Source of the DNA: Geobacter sp.
GTDB taxonomy: Bacteria; Desulfobacterota; Desulfuromonadia; Geobacterales; Geobacteraceae
DNA length: 64,000 nucleotides
Direction of reading: 5' to 3'
Assembly (NCBI GenBank): GCA_003314535.1
Contig: POSG01000016.1
Location: forward strand, 1-64,000
Within the stretch, counting starts at the first letter, position 1. Each line of letters begins with the position of its first letter. Positions 1 to 8,858 of the stretch are shown one piece after another. Made by a program: the position numbers and the translations under genes. Under the pieces are notes generated by a model. It was not told the origin of the DNA. It saw nothing but the letters and a program-made list of their open reading frames with translations, and searched no databases.

Positions 1-98
1 TTTTTTGTAAAATAATACGCTGCTGCTAATCCAACAAGGTATGCAGTTGTAGCAGCCAAATAAATAACGAGTATAATTAGAATACTGGTCAATACCAT
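1..98 (-). CDS. Truncated N-terminus of a membrane protein at the window edge
   Basis: A start codon ATG at 96-98 on the minus strand opens a frame that runs off the window at base 1, giving 32 residues. They form one continuous hydrophobic segment (MVLTSILIILVIYLAATTAY and onward) ending with two lysines, so this is a signal anchor or first membrane helix. A modest AAGG lies upstream of the start. It follows the GT4 gene in the same direction and is probably the next gene of the polysaccharide locus. A membrane-bound glycosyltransferase is one possibility, but the fragment is too short to assign a function. Confidence 0.55.
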   Translation of the reverse strand, partial: MVLTSILIILVIYLAATTAYLVGLAAAYYFTK

Positions 99-183
99 CT
101 TGTCACGCCTTTAAGTTATAAGTTATTCAATACTTCAACAGTGCAATTTCAGGAGTCGCAAGTAGTTCCTGTCAAAAAACAAC

Positions 184-1305
184 TCAGCAGGCCATCAAAT
201 CGAGATACAAGCTGTAGGTCCTTTCCGACATCAAAGTTGACGAAAACCTCTTTTGGATCGTATCTCGGGCATTCTTGCCCAACATTTCCATAAAATCTCT
301 TTTCGCGAGAAGATCCTTCAGTGCATTGCACAGCCCAATCGGGTCTTTAGGCGAGACAAGAATGCCGTCCAGGTTATGCGTCACTACCTCCGGCACGCCA
401 CCAACGCAGGTACAAACAACAGGCTTCCCGGCAGCCATCGCCTCCAACAATACATATGGTATTCCTTCATGTAGAGAAGGCAATACAAATATATCGAATT
501 TATCAATTAGTTTTCTTGCATCAGGCCTAAAGCCAAGAAAACGTATTTTATTGCTTAAACCTAGATTATACACGGTTTTCTTCAAACTTTCTTCCAAAGG
601 CCCATCCCCGATAATGTCAAAGACAATATCATCTCTTTCACTGAGAATCATTTGTGCTGCAGATATAAGATCGTTATGTCCTTTGACCTTTTCTAGCCTC
701 CCTACAGTACCGATAGTGAAGGTAGCTTTCGTGGTAGAGCTTTCGGAAGATGCCTTCAAGGGTGCAATGTCAATTCCGTTGTGAATCACAACAGTGCATT
801 TGGTTCCAATAATATGCGTTATCCTTGTCCGCAAATCATTCGAAACGCAGATTTTGGCATCAAAAATATATCGCAACAGTCCATAGTATATAACAAGTGA
901 AATTGAGTATACTATTTGCCTAAATATCTTGGGATAAAATTCTGGCAAACCGTGCACAGTTGTAATAGTTTTGATTCCCCTCAAAAATAATGAAGCAATT
1001 CCTCCAACCAAACTTGATTTTATATCAACGCAATGGATTATATCGATCTTGGCTTTTTTTACAAATACGATTACTGATATTATCGATTTCAGATTATTTT
1101 TCCCATGAAGAAGAAATGTTTCAACGTTTTTCCGTACAAGATAATTCACTAGAGGCCCGCTGTAGCAAGTTGCGGCAAAACACTTCACATCCTTGTATTT
1201 AGACAATTCTCCTATGAGGCTTAAGGCATAACTTTCTGCACCTGCAAATCCTGCCCCTTGCAAGAGGTACAATACCTTAATTTGTTTTTGATTTGTCATT
1301 GCCAT
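184..1305 (-). CDS. Glycosyltransferase family 4 (GT-B fold)
   Basis: The 373-residue product is the usual length of a GT4 retaining glycosyltransferase, which transfers a sugar from a nucleotide donor to a growing lipid-linked glycan at the cytoplasmic face. The N-terminal half starts with IKVLYLLQGAGFAGAE, the glycine-rich acceptor-domain loop. The C-terminal Rossmann half has TIGTVGRLEKVKG, then the E-x7-E signature HEGIPYVLLEAMAAGKP with glutamates near 280 and 288. It is the last complete gene of the EPS locus, in the AT-rich block, and its base composition differs from the middle of the locus. Sugar and linkage cannot be read from sequence. The start is uncertain by two codons (M1 or M3). 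Confidence 0.9.
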   Translation of the reverse strand: MAMTNQKQIKVLYLLQGAGFAGAESYALSLIGELSKYKDVKCFAATCYSGPLVNYLVRKNVETFLLHGKNNLKSIISVIVFVKKAKIDIIHCVDIKSSLVGGIASLFLRGIKTITTVHGLPEFYPKIFRQIVYSISLVIYYGLLRYIFDAKICVSNDLRTRITHIIGTKCTVVIHNGIDIAPLKASSESSTTKATFTIGTVGRLEKVKGHNDLISAAQMILSERDDIVFDIIGDGPLEESLKKTVYNLGLSNKIRFLGFRPDARKLIDKFDIFVLPSLHEGIPYVLLEAMAAGKPVVCTCVGGVPEVVTHNLDGILVSPKDPIGLCNALKDLLAKRDFMEMLGKNARDTIQKRFSSTLMSERTYSLYLDLMAC

Positions 1306-1387
1306 GTCTGATTATTCTCTCAACAAATTTGTAACGCTATTTATTTGAAAATTTTTCACAATCCTTGCACGCGAAAAGAAATTTTGT

Positions 1388-2482
1388 CTAACATGCCGAT
1401 TTTTTTATAGATGTTATATAATTTAAAGCTTTCCTAATTTTCATGACCGAGCGCCAAAGACGAGGGAGGATTTCAAATTCGCAGAAATAGAATATTTTAT
1501 ATATTATAGGTTTAAGTGGAAGGTCATAATACCCGATCAAACCAATATTTTGTGGGTTGAACTTTCTTTTAAAACTTTCTTGTGTTGGTGTTGTCCCAGT
1601 TCCACGAAAGCTATACCATACGCAACCCATCTCCTTAGCCCATTTCATACTTTCCCAAAGATATGCATAGCTAGTTTGTAGGTTATGATATTTATAGGGA
1701 GTTCCCATATGCATTGCCAAACACTTATCAGCAAACAAAAGACAAATCAAACCCCCAATAATCTCGTTATTGTATATTGCCAAGAAAAGTTTACCATTTC
1801 CATTCGCAATGAATTCATTCCAAAGGACTTCTTGGTATTGAATTGATCGGCTCATGAATCCTTTATCTACAGAAAACTGGCTGAATATTTTGTAAAAAGC
1901 CCTCAATTCCTTAAGACTTTCAGCAGGGCGAATTGTTACCCCTTCATTGATCGCCTTGCGGACACACCTACGGGCATCCTTCTCCAATGAATTGAATAAT
2001 TCTTCCGAGTCATTTGCTTTTGTAAGATCAATGCGGTAAACATCCCTTGGAGAATTCCAGAATGTCCACCGATGCTCCAAATGCGTAAACCCTTCCATAA
2101 TAAATGGATCGTCTTTAAACATATAGACGTTGTCTGGCAAATTGGGATCAATACGTAGGAATATGGCTCTGCTCTTTTTTGCATCCTCCCGAATTCTCGA
2201 AAACAGAGTTTTTAAAAAATCATAGCCTTGTGATTGGTTCCAGACAGGCCCTTTTGGTGCGTACAATATGGAATAACCTAGAAATGGCAATTTTTTTTCA
2301 AGAACCATCATCATACAGAACGTTTTTCCTTTTTCCTTAACCAGATAATAATGCGGCGTCCATAAGTCCACACCCCTAACTGAACCCCAACCAAATGCAT
2401 TCAAGGGATGCGCCATAGGAAATTTTATAATTTCGCTATCCCAATAATCGCGCTCAAGAGAGCTAATTTCGTAGACGTCCAA
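1388..2482 (-). CDS. FemAB/FemX-like aminoacyl or acyl transferase of the EPS locus
   Basis: The product resembles peptidoglycan-bridge FemX/FmhB proteins and the GNAT-like transferases of exopolysaccharide loci. The N-terminal half has a GYSILYAPKGPVW strand-loop, the C-terminal half EIIGGLICLLFADKCLAMHMG and a SYAYLWESMKWAKEMGC helix followed by SFRGTG, as in the FemAB acetyltransferase-like fold. It probably modifies a sugar amine or a lipid-linked intermediate in the cytoplasm. An ORF can be extended to a GTG at 2563, but that overlaps the preceding gene by 76 bases. I prefer the TTG at 2480-2482, five bases after the GNAT stop and ten bases after a perfect GGAGG (2493-2497), giving 364 residues. 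It lies in the AT-rich distal block. Confidence 0.8.
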   Translation of the reverse strand: MDVYEISSLERDYWDSEIIKFPMAHPLNAFGWGSVRGVDLWTPHYYLVKEKGKTFCMMMVLEKKLPFLGYSILYAPKGPVWNQSQGYDFLKTLFSRIREDAKKSRAIFLRIDPNLPDNVYMFKDDPFIMEGFTHLEHRWTFWNSPRDVYRIDLTKANDSEELFNSLEKDARRCVRKAINEGVTIRPAESLKELRAFYKIFSQFSVDKGFMSRSIQYQEVLWNEFIANGNGKLFLAIYNNEIIGGLICLLFADKCLAMHMGTPYKYHNLQTSYAYLWESMKWAKEMGCVWYSFRGTGTTPTQESFKRKFNPQNIGLIGYYDLPLKPIIYKIFYFCEFEILPRLWRSVMKIRKALNYITSIKKSAC

Positions 2483-2487
2483 AGGAT

Positions 2488-3099
2488 TTAACCCTCCGCG
2501 GCAACATACCTTTTTGATATTTGAACTCCAAGAACTTTGCGTAATTTCAAAGATCCAACACACACAAATCCTGCTTTTTCGATGCCTCTTATAGAGGGTT
2601 TGTTTTCTTTATGTACACACATATATACGCGAAGCAACCCTTTCTCGCTCAGATACGCTTTAATTGCGTTTATTACTACCGGATATAATCCCTGGCCTCG
2701 CGCCTCAGGGAGTGTAAGGCAGAACTTAATCTCGGCATCGTTCGGCCCCAGCTTAAGAATGCGGTTATGATCACTAGAATAGTAAATCCAACATATACAT
2801 TTTACACCGGTGCTATCCTTTGCAACAAAATAATCACAAACATTGTCAAAGAGATCACATTGGAATTCCCATGGCACTGGTTTAAGTTGATTTCTTGCAT
2901 GTTCAAGATCTGTAAAAGTGCCTTTTGCAATCTTATATTCTAATATATCAGGAGCAGGCATTGTAATTAACCCTGGAAGGTGAATTGCATAGACAAGCAA
3001 TGGATCTGATTGAAAAATATTTCTTAATACAAGGGAACCAAATTCGTGAAAGGATAATTGCTTAAACTGCGTGATGATAATTTTTATGATTCTAAACAT
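2488..3099 (-). CDS. GNAT-family N-acetyltransferase
   Basis: The 203-residue product carries the acetyl-CoA pyrophosphate-binding motif A of GNAT enzymes (LPEARGQGLYPVVI, about residues 129-142) and the motif B region NKPSIRGIEKAGF near residues 166-178. The first 60 residues are not conserved-looking. It probably acylates an amino sugar precursor of the polysaccharide; a UDP- or dTDP-aminohexose substrate would fit, but none is shown. A good ribosome site (GAGGAATTAATA before ATG) supports the start. It begins two bases after the end of the polymerase gene, so the two are co-transcribed. Confidence 0.82.
   Translation of the reverse strand: MFRIIKIIITQFKQLSFHEFGSLVLRNIFQSDPLLVYAIHLPGLITMPAPDILEYKIAKGTFTDLEHARNQLKPVPWEFQCDLFDNVCDYFVAKDSTGVKCICWIYYSSDHNRILKLGPNDAEIKFCLTLPEARGQGLYPVVINAIKAYLSEKGLLRVYMCVHKENKPSIRGIEKAGFVCVGSLKLRKVLGVQISKRYVAAEG
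2493..2497 (-). promoter_or_regulatory. Shine-Dalgarno GGAGG that selects a TTG start
   Basis: GGAGG on the minus strand lies inside the last codons of the GNAT gene and ten bases before a TTG at 2482. It favours that rare start for the FemAB-like gene over the upstream GTG at 2563. Confidence 0.55.
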
Positions 3100-3101
3100 T
3101 A

Positions 3102-4409
3102 TTAATTCCTCACAGTACCAGCAAAACCGAGCTTTTCTTTACAAAGTCCAGCCGAACTAGACTGGCTTGCAGTATCTTCTTGATCCAAACAACTCTTAAG
3201 CACCGCAGACAATGCTATATAAAAAGCCCAATAGACAGAATAAGCTTGGCTTAAAAACATTATATTAATCATATGGCCAATAAAACCAACTTTCGCTATC
3301 TCCCCAAGTTTAGCAAGATCCTCTGACTTGGCTTTTTTTGCAACTCCCCAGAAAATGGTGCATGCATTAATGCTGAGTGCCGAAAAAAGGATAAAGCCAA
3401 CCACCCCGGTTTCCGCACCGACCTGAATTAAACTGTTATGAGCGGTATGCCACTTTGCGGACGCTAGTCCACGCGCCTCTCGATCATGGCCAACGCCTTC
3501 AGGAAACCTGTTATAGCCAATCCCAAAAAATGGGTGAGTTGACATCAACCTAAGCCCAATTTTCCATATAGAAACTCTTCCTTCCTCGCCAGTAATGTTG
3601 TAATCACTTTTCAAATCCAATATCGTTTTATAGCGATCTGAATCTATTGATATAAATTGTAAAGAAAATAAAGCGACCATAGTGACAACTATTTTCAAAA
3701 TAAATGAAAAATTTATTGTTCTTAAATTCGCAAACAACAAATAAGCAACTACGCTCATGAGTGCCAACAAACCGCCCCTGGAACCAGTTTTAAGCACTAC
3801 TATTACACCAATTGCCATATTAATGCATGCCAACAGCCTGATATAATTTTTATTGTTTTTTGTGACGAACAATATATTCAAAAACAATAAACTTATTACA
3901 TAATAAGCAATATCATTAGAGTCAAACATCTCTCCAAAGGATACTCGATCATTCATAAAACTACCAAATTTCAGAATGTAAACAGCATATATCGCCGCCC
4001 CAACACAATAGGCAAATAAAAGTTTATATAAATATTGAAGCGTGTTTACAATTCGATAAAATAAAAACAAAAACAATATTACGCTTGAATAGGTCAAAAA
4101 ATCCATTAACGAAGCACGGCGATAATAGGAAAAGGGAATACTTAATATCATAGCAATAATTAAGTATGTATATAAATTTAATTGAAGACTGGAGCTATAA
4201 TTATTACCTGTTTTATGTGACGCAGAATATACGATAAATGTGAGTATACCTAGCGATAAAGCAGGCCTTATATAGGCTATAAAAGGCACATAATCTTGCG
4301 GGCGGCATATTAACAAAAAAGACCAAACGCCAAACAATATCAACAGCAAACTATTCTTACTAGGCTGTACCAGCATATTTTCTGAGCTCATCATATTTAT
4401 ATATGTCAA
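3102..4409 (-). CDS. O-antigen ligase/polymerase family protein (Wzy-like, XrtA-locus type)
   Basis: The 435-residue protein has about ten to twelve hydrophobic helices and the Wzy_C signature in its periplasmic loop, seen here as GRVSIWKIGL, HPFFGIGYNRF and WHTAHNSLIQVGAETGVVGF. Members either polymerise repeat units on undecaprenyl diphosphate or ligate glycans to an acceptor. XrtA loci commonly carry a version annotated as an O-glycosylation ligase, so both roles are open. The start is uncertain: the longest frame begins at TTG 4409, while consecutive ATG codons lie at 4394 and 4391. It lies in the AT-rich block, and the GNAT gene follows it closely. Confidence 0.85.
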   Translation of the reverse strand: MTYINMMSSENMLVQPSKNSLLLILFGVWSFLLICRPQDYVPFIAYIRPALSLGILTFIVYSASHKTGNNYSSSLQLNLYTYLIIAMILSIPFSYYRRASLMDFLTYSSVILFLFLFYRIVNTLQYLYKLLFAYCVGAAIYAVYILKFGSFMNDRVSFGEMFDSNDIAYYVISLLFLNILFVTKNNKNYIRLLACINMAIGVIVVLKTGSRGGLLALMSVVAYLLFANLRTINFSFILKIVVTMVALFSLQFISIDSDRYKTILDLKSDYNITGEEGRVSIWKIGLRLMSTHPFFGIGYNRFPEGVGHDREARGLASAKWHTAHNSLIQVGAETGVVGFILFSALSINACTIFWGVAKKAKSEDLAKLGEIAKVGFIGHMINIMFLSQAYSVYWAFYIALSAVLKSCLDQEDTASQSSSAGLCKEKLGFAGTVRN

Positions 4410-4459
4410 TTAACCTTAATCACAAATGTTAAGTTTCAAATCAACCAAAAATAAATCGA

Positions 4460-5215
4460 TTAGTCTTTAACCAATTCCACTACAACCACAGCACAGTAAA
4501 TGCCAATTTTTGGAAATCTTTTAATTAAACACTCATCGCATTTTTCTAACCATTTATTAATCGATCGCATTAAATGGATATTGGGAAACATTGTCATTAA
4601 ACCAATACTCAAAATCGAAAAAAACACAAAATAGTTGAGCCGAGCAAGAGGAAATTTCTTTTTTATCATGTTTATTTCTTCCATAGTCAGCGCGCGCTCG
4701 GCGGGACTTCGTCTCCAAGGAGTCATCGCCCTCCAAGTTTTCAAGAAAATATTCTGATTCATAGGTTCTATGAATAAGCCTATCCCTCCTGGTTTTAAAA
4801 CCCTGTAGATACTGTTAAGTGCCATTTCAAAATCCGTATGGTGAAGGACTGCGCTTCCAACAACCGCATCAAAGAAATCATCCTGGAAGAGAAGATGCTC
4901 ACCTGCCATTTCCTCAAAATGCACATTTCCAGAAACACCAATATCTTTAGCCCATTTTCGTGCTTTATTAATAAGTTCGATGGATATGTCGATGCCAAAA
5001 ACATCATAACCCAGCTTTGCGAGATTGATACTTACCCAGCCATCCCCACAACCAAAATCTAAAATTCTCCCACAAGGTAACTGGTCTATAGTTCTTTGAT
5101 AAAAAATATATGCAGCATTAACAAACCCAGGAGAGCTTGAAATGTTATCATCCTTATATTTTCTGTTATGATAATCCCTCTCAATCTGCTGCCTATTTCC
5201 CAGGTCCCCTACCAT
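4460..5215 (-). CDS. Class I SAM-dependent methyltransferase
   Basis: The Rossmann methyltransferase core is clear: motif I RILDFGCGDGW, motif II GIDIS, then DAVVGSAVLHH (the motif IV region) and LKPGG-like VLKPGGIGLF. This is the Methyltransf_11 type that O- or N-methylates sugars or small acceptors. Its C-terminal 90 residues include a hydrophobic stretch (YFVFFSILSIGLMTMF) that may touch the membrane. The start at ATG 5215 is chosen because GGAGG lies five bases upstream; the longer frame starting at 5233 has no ribosome site. It is the first gene of the AT-rich distal block, downstream of epsI. Probable role: methylation of a sugar in the repeat unit. Confidence 0.85.
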   Translation of the reverse strand: MVGDLGNRQQIERDYHNRKYKDDNISSSPGFVNAAYIFYQRTIDQLPCGRILDFGCGDGWVSINLAKLGYDVFGIDISIELINKARKWAKDIGVSGNVHFEEMAGEHLLFQDDFFDAVVGSAVLHHTDFEMALNSIYRVLKPGGIGLFIEPMNQNIFLKTWRAMTPWRRSPAERALTMEEINMIKKKFPLARLNYFVFFSILSIGLMTMFPNIHLMRSINKWLEKCDECLIKRFPKIGIYCAVVVVELVKD

Positions 5216-5267
5216 ACCGTCCTCCGAAATCATGTGTCATGCTATCAAGTCATTAACAAGTTACATT

Positions 5268-5936
5268 TTATTTCTCAACAGGCCAAAACCTCGGCAGCAA
5301 GTTGAGCACCTGCAAAGAGAATGACTCAGCCACGGTCCTTGCCGCCCCCACATCTTCCCTATTGGACACTATGGTTACCCGCACAAAAGCCCCGTCATTC
5401 CTGTTGTGCAGTATCATCCCGAAAAAACGCTGCACATTGTGCCTGATGCCGTTCGAAATGACCTTGGTCCCGGCCGACTGGTACCAGTGAATCGTGGTTA
5501 TCACCGTGTCCCCTTTGGAAGAAAGGAGATAGTTTACCGGCACTCCTTCAGGGTGGTATTTAGGCTTGAGAACAATCTCTTTCGATTCGAGCAGCCCCCA
5601 ACCCTGACCGGGCAGGCACCCGATTGGGTTGTGAGCGGTCCGCCCCCCCTTGGCAGTGCCGTAATAGCCGATGTACAGGTCGACCTGCTCGCCGTTCTGC
5701 CCGCGATAATGGCGGAAAATATGCTTATCGGCATTCAATGCCTGGTACACAGATTCTGGAAAAGAATCTTCACTTCCCTGTAACCCGTTGATTTCCATGG
5801 GCAGTTTATCCAGGTTCATCTCGACGACAACCGGCGTCCCACGTGTGGAGATTGCGAAAACCAGGATCAGGGTCAATACCAACACTGCCATGGAAATGGC
5901 AAAGGAGCGATTAAATATCTTAGAGTTTATTATCAC
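5268..5936 (-). CDS. epsI: EpsI family exosortase-associated protein
   Basis: This 222-residue protein has one N-terminal membrane anchor (residues 11-30) and an extracytoplasmic domain with the EpsI pattern: GYYGTAKGGRTAHNPIGCLPGQGW, then PVNYLL, IHWYQSAG and an RFFG stretch. In XrtA loci EpsI follows the exosortase or is fused to it and is thought to act in polysaccharide or protein export and attachment; its biochemical activity is not known. Here it is separate from xrtA, and 304 bases containing a decayed repeat element lie between the two genes. That insertion may affect coupling of the two. Confidence 0.9.
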   Translation of the reverse strand: MIINSKIFNRSFAISMAVLVLTLILVFAISTRGTPVVVEMNLDKLPMEINGLQGSEDSFPESVYQALNADKHIFRHYRGQNGEQVDLYIGYYGTAKGGRTAHNPIGCLPGQGWGLLESKEIVLKPKYHPEGVPVNYLLSSKGDTVITTIHWYQSAGTKVISNGIRHNVQRFFGMILHNRNDGAFVRVTIVSNREDVGAARTVAESFSLQVLNLLPRFWPVEK

Positions 5937-6030
5937 TAAATGTCTTTCCTACTTTCGGTTCACACTGAATCGCGAAGGATGTGGAGAAACCGAAAATATA
6001 TTATCTCATTTTACCGTAACCCTTAATCAA

Positions 6031-6170
6031 TTTTTCTCACACGGAGACACAAAGCCACAAAGGATTTAATCAACTTGTCCATTCAAAATACGGGATATTC
6101 CATCTTTCATCAGAGCTTCACCGAAATTCAGCAAGTCATATCTTCGTGTCTTTGTGTCTTCGTGCGAGTA
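6031..6170 (-). pseudogene. Gutted GxxExxY element: end repeats plus last 25 codons of the gene
   Basis: Two inverted copies of a CACAAAGACACAAAG-type repeat lie at 6031-6064 and 6141-6170. Between them, on the minus strand at 6066-6143, an open frame reads RYDLLNFGEALMKDGISRIL and five more residues to a stop. The LLNFG...KDGI.RI.N pattern is the C-terminus of GxxExxY family proteins; the intact neighbour at 8417 has LLLNFG in the same place. No start and no nuclease core remain, so an internal deletion seems to have removed most of the gene. The remnant fills the 304-base gap between xrtA and epsI. Confidence 0.6.
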
Positions 6171-6240
6171 TGTTTTTCGGTTTCGTTTAAGGAACAAGGC
6201 TTGTTCTGGTTAATGCCCGCGCAGCTCACTTTTTTGGGGA

Positions 6241-7071
6241 CTACAATCTTCTCAGCAGCTTGTATTCAGCGAAAAGCATGCCCAACCCGACCGCAAAAAC
6301 CAGCATGCCCGAAAATTCATGAAGGAATCCAAGTGCCACGCCGGCCCCGAAATAGTGCGCGAGGACTCCTGTGCCGCTCACGCGCACGATATTGGCCAGA
6401 AACGCGACTATTACCGAAGACAGGACGATCACGAACTTCATCACCCTGTTATCCTTGATCAGATGCACGAATATCACTGAAAGCATCAACATTGCCGAAA
6501 TGGAGCGAATGCCGCTGCAGGCCTCGGCAACCTCCAGCTGCGTTTCCATGAAATAGAGCATGTGCCCCTCCCTGTATACCGGGATGCCCATAAGCTGGAT
6601 TATCTTTGAAGATATTATCGTCGCGTAGGTCTGGAGAGGAAATGATACCGTATTCACGATCGATTCGGGCACCGGAACCATGAAAAACAGGAAAAGGAGT
6701 GGAAATCTCATTATCCTGAATGCTTCGGAGCCGTAAAGATACAATACGAGGCCGATTAGCGAAAGAACCATCATCAGTCGCTGAATGACGAGGACGCCGC
6801 CGGCATAACTTACCAGGTAAACCAGCAAACTTGTAATCAGCAAGACAAGGCCCAATGATGAGTTTGACTGCCGGACAATCTTCAGGTCCTCTTTCTTTTG
6901 CCACAGAAAATACAGGGAGATGAACGGCACCAGCAGGCAATAGGAATTATCGGCATTGGCCATGCCGAACCACGCACCGTACAGGCCTGAAAATACCGGA
7001 TAGAAGATCAATGCCCAGAGAAGTAAAAGCACGGGAATTTTTACTGAACCTGGTTTCATGGAATTGGCCAT
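6241..7071 (-). CDS. xrtA: Exosortase A (XrtA/EpsH), PEP-CTERM sorting transpeptidase
   Basis: The 276-residue polytopic membrane protein has about eight helices and the exosortase catalytic set: Cys185 in EACSGIRS, Arg230 in NIVRVSG and His251 in FLHEFSG. Exosortases cut the C-terminal PEP-CTERM tail of secreted proteins at the membrane and are thought to transfer the protein to a surface glycan. The only visible substrate in this window is the PEP-CTERM protein at 36882. Its start overlaps the end of the aminotransferase gene by 16 bases; M5 at 7059, giving an ATGA overlap, is an alternative start. Confidence 0.95.
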   Translation of the reverse strand: MANSMKPGSVKIPVLLLLWALIFYPVFSGLYGAWFGMANADNSYCLLVPFISLYFLWQKKEDLKIVRQSNSSLGLVLLITSLLVYLVSYAGGVLVIQRLMMVLSLIGLVLYLYGSEAFRIMRFPLLFLFFMVPVPESIVNTVSFPLQTYATIISSKIIQLMGIPVYREGHMLYFMETQLEVAEACSGIRSISAMLMLSVIFVHLIKDNRVMKFVIVLSSVIVAFLANIVRVSGTGVLAHYFGAGVALGFLHEFSGMLVFAVGLGMLFAEYKLLRRL

Positions 7072-8273
7072 TCCTCGCTCCGCAGGAGTTCTGCTATCCT
7101 GTCGATGTCATCGCCGGTCAGATACTTGTGCAGCGGCAGAGTCAGGAGCATCTCAGCGTTTTTTCTCGCAGTGGGGTAATGAAATGATGAAAAATGAGCT
7201 TTCAGCTGCGGGATCCGGTCAACGGAATCGGGATAAGCCGCGGCTAGTCCAAGCCCCAAAGTTTCACTCGCTCGCAATATGTTCGCTCTTCTGTTCGCGG
7301 AATCGGTTCTAAACGGCAGCCTTATGAGAGTTGGAGGCCTCTCAGCGTCAAGCCAGGGAAGTCGTGTGGCAAAACTTCCCAGAAAATCGTGCATTTTTTC
7401 CGACCGGATCCTTTTAAATTCATGCAATTTCCTCTCCCATCCATGGGCCAGCCCCGCCTGAAAGGCGGACATTTTCCGCATGGGGAAGTCCGGGGCATAA
7501 ATGGTTTCTCCAAGCCTCAGGAAGGGCAGCGCTTTGGGAAGCCAGAACAGGGAGGGTCGTAGCATCAGCACCAGAGCCACTGCGTATAAAAGCAATCTCG
7601 CTTTTTCGAGAGCACCGTATTCACCCAGCGCGCCGACGACCCCTGCCAGGTTAACTGCGATGTCGTCGCGTCCGGTAATTATTATCCCGCCCTCAACGGT
7701 CGACAAAGCCTTGCCGCGCCCGAGGCTGAAGAACCCCACATCTCCCAGGGTCCCCAGCTTCTTCCCGCCGGACTCCCCCCCCATCGCCTGGGCGGCGTCT
7801 TCAACGATCACGATCTCCCTGCCTTCGACAAGGTTTCTTATGCGGTCGACATCGGCGGGAATCCCGAACAGATGCACGGGGAGAATACAGAGCAGCCTCG
7901 CTCCATGTTCCGAGATTATTTTTTCAAGCCCTTTGAAATCGAAGTCGAAAGTTTCGGCATCGACATCGCACAATCTTATCCTGAGGCCGGCGCGTATTAT
8001 CGCGGAAGGCACCGAGTAGCAGGTAAAGGCCGGGATCAGCACTTCGTCCCGGTCCGGATGCATCGCTTTGAGAGATTGGAGTATGACCGCCAGCGCAGCT
8101 TTGCCTGATGAAACCGTGAAGCAGTGCTTGACGCCGAAGTACTCCTTGAGCTCGTCCTCGAATCTCGTAACGGCTTTCAAGCCGCGAAACAACCCGGCTA
8201 TGCCAGAGACAATATCCCTGAGGTAGATCGGCGAAGCAGCCGGGGGGAGTGTCCTTCCTATACGAAACGCCAT
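7056..8273 (-). CDS. DegT/DnrJ/EryC1-family PLP-dependent sugar aminotransferase
   Basis: The 405-residue protein has the DegT fold pattern: AFTCYSVPSAI for cofactor contact, VEDAAQAMGG with the pyridoxal-nitrogen aspartate near 159, and GRGKALSTVEGG with the likely Schiff-base Lys188. These enzymes usually convert keto-sugar nucleotides to amino sugars, which would supply amines for the acyl and FemAB-like transferases of this locus. The usual SFH-x-x-K surrounding is replaced by SLGRGKAL, so an atypical member or another amine acceptor is possible. It is translationally coupled to xrtA. Confidence 0.85.
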   Translation of the reverse strand: MAFRIGRTLPPAASPIYLRDIVSGIAGLFRGLKAVTRFEDELKEYFGVKHCFTVSSGKAALAVILQSLKAMHPDRDEVLIPAFTCYSVPSAIIRAGLRIRLCDVDAETFDFDFKGLEKIISEHGARLLCILPVHLFGIPADVDRIRNLVEGREIVIVEDAAQAMGGESGGKKLGTLGDVGFFSLGRGKALSTVEGGIIITGRDDIAVNLAGVVGALGEYGALEKARLLLYAVALVLMLRPSLFWLPKALPFLRLGETIYAPDFPMRKMSAFQAGLAHGWERKLHEFKRIRSEKMHDFLGSFATRLPWLDAERPPTLIRLPFRTDSANRRANILRASETLGLGLAAAYPDSVDRIPQLKAHFSSFHYPTARKNAEMLLTLPLHKYLTGDDIDRIAELLRSEEWPIP

Positions 8274-8298
8274 GTAAATCCTTTGAGAATCTTTAACG

Positions 8299-8331
8299 GG
8301 ACGCGGATCAAATCTGACACACGCGGATTAA
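8299..8331. repeat. Left inverted repeat flanking the GxxExxY gene
   Basis: GGACGCGGATCAAATC and ACACGCGGATTAA lie just downstream of the GxxExxY gene. They are the inverted partner of the ATCCGCGT units at 8806-8841, so the gene sits inside a small repeat-bounded element. Confidence 0.55.
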
Positions 8332-8416
8332 AAAACGAAATTGTTTTCAGATGATCTTTTTGGATAAAGCTGCGTTTATACCCATTTATCTGTGCCCAAT
8401 CGGGCTCGATATTTTT

Positions 8417-8803
8417 CTATTTTCTTGTATTGTCGAAAGCCTTTCTCCTGAACTCAGGCTTTGGCCCGAAATTCAGAAGGAGTCCCACTTCAAGGTCCGT
8501 CGCCTTCAGATAATTAAGCAGTTGTGCCTCATGCTCAGGGAGGATATTCCTTGCGGCTTTAATCTCCACGATAATAGCGTTGTCCACAATTACATCCGCA
8601 AAATACTCGCCGACAATTTTCTTGTCGTAGAAAACGTGTATGGGGTACTGGGGCAAGGCTGGAATTCCTCTCTTCATCAGTTCATAGACAAGTGAATTCA
8701 CATATACTTTCTCAAGGAAGCCATATCCCAAGGCATTGTATACGCTGTAGAAACAGCAGATTACCGCGTCAGTAATCTCTTTGTGTTTAATTTCCATGTT
8801 CAT
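8417..8803 (-). CDS. GxxExxY family protein (PD-(D/E)XK nuclease-like)
   Basis: The product, about 128 residues from ATG 8803, carries the family signature GFLEKVY and the putative nuclease core YFADVIVDNAIIVEIKA, where the D and E-x-K residues fit a PD-(D/E)XK site. The C-terminus has LLLNFG. Family members are small, of unproven function, and often found in repeat-bounded cassettes. The frame extends to 8842, but those extra codons are the translated inverted repeat, so the later start is preferred; M16 at 8797 is also possible. The cassette interrupts the EPS locus between the FemAB gene and the aminotransferase and seems unrelated to polysaccharide synthesis. Confidence 0.8.
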   Translation of the reverse strand: MNMEIKHKEITDAVICCFYSVYNALGYGFLEKVYVNSLVYELMKRGIPALPQYPIHVFYDKKIVGEYFADVIVDNAIIVEIKAARNILPEHEAQLLNYLKATDLEVGLLLNFGPKPEFRRKAFDNTRK

Positions 8804-8805
8804 GG

Positions 8806-8841
8806 AATTAATCCGCGTGCATCCGCGTTTATCAGCGTCCA
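8806..8841. repeat. Right inverted repeat flanking the GxxExxY gene
   Basis: TTAATCCGCGTG, ATCCGCGTTTATC and CAGCGTCC lie just upstream of the GxxExxY start. They mirror the repeat at 8299-8331. Confidence 0.55.
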
Positions 8842-8858
8842 ATTGTCTGCCATTCGGG

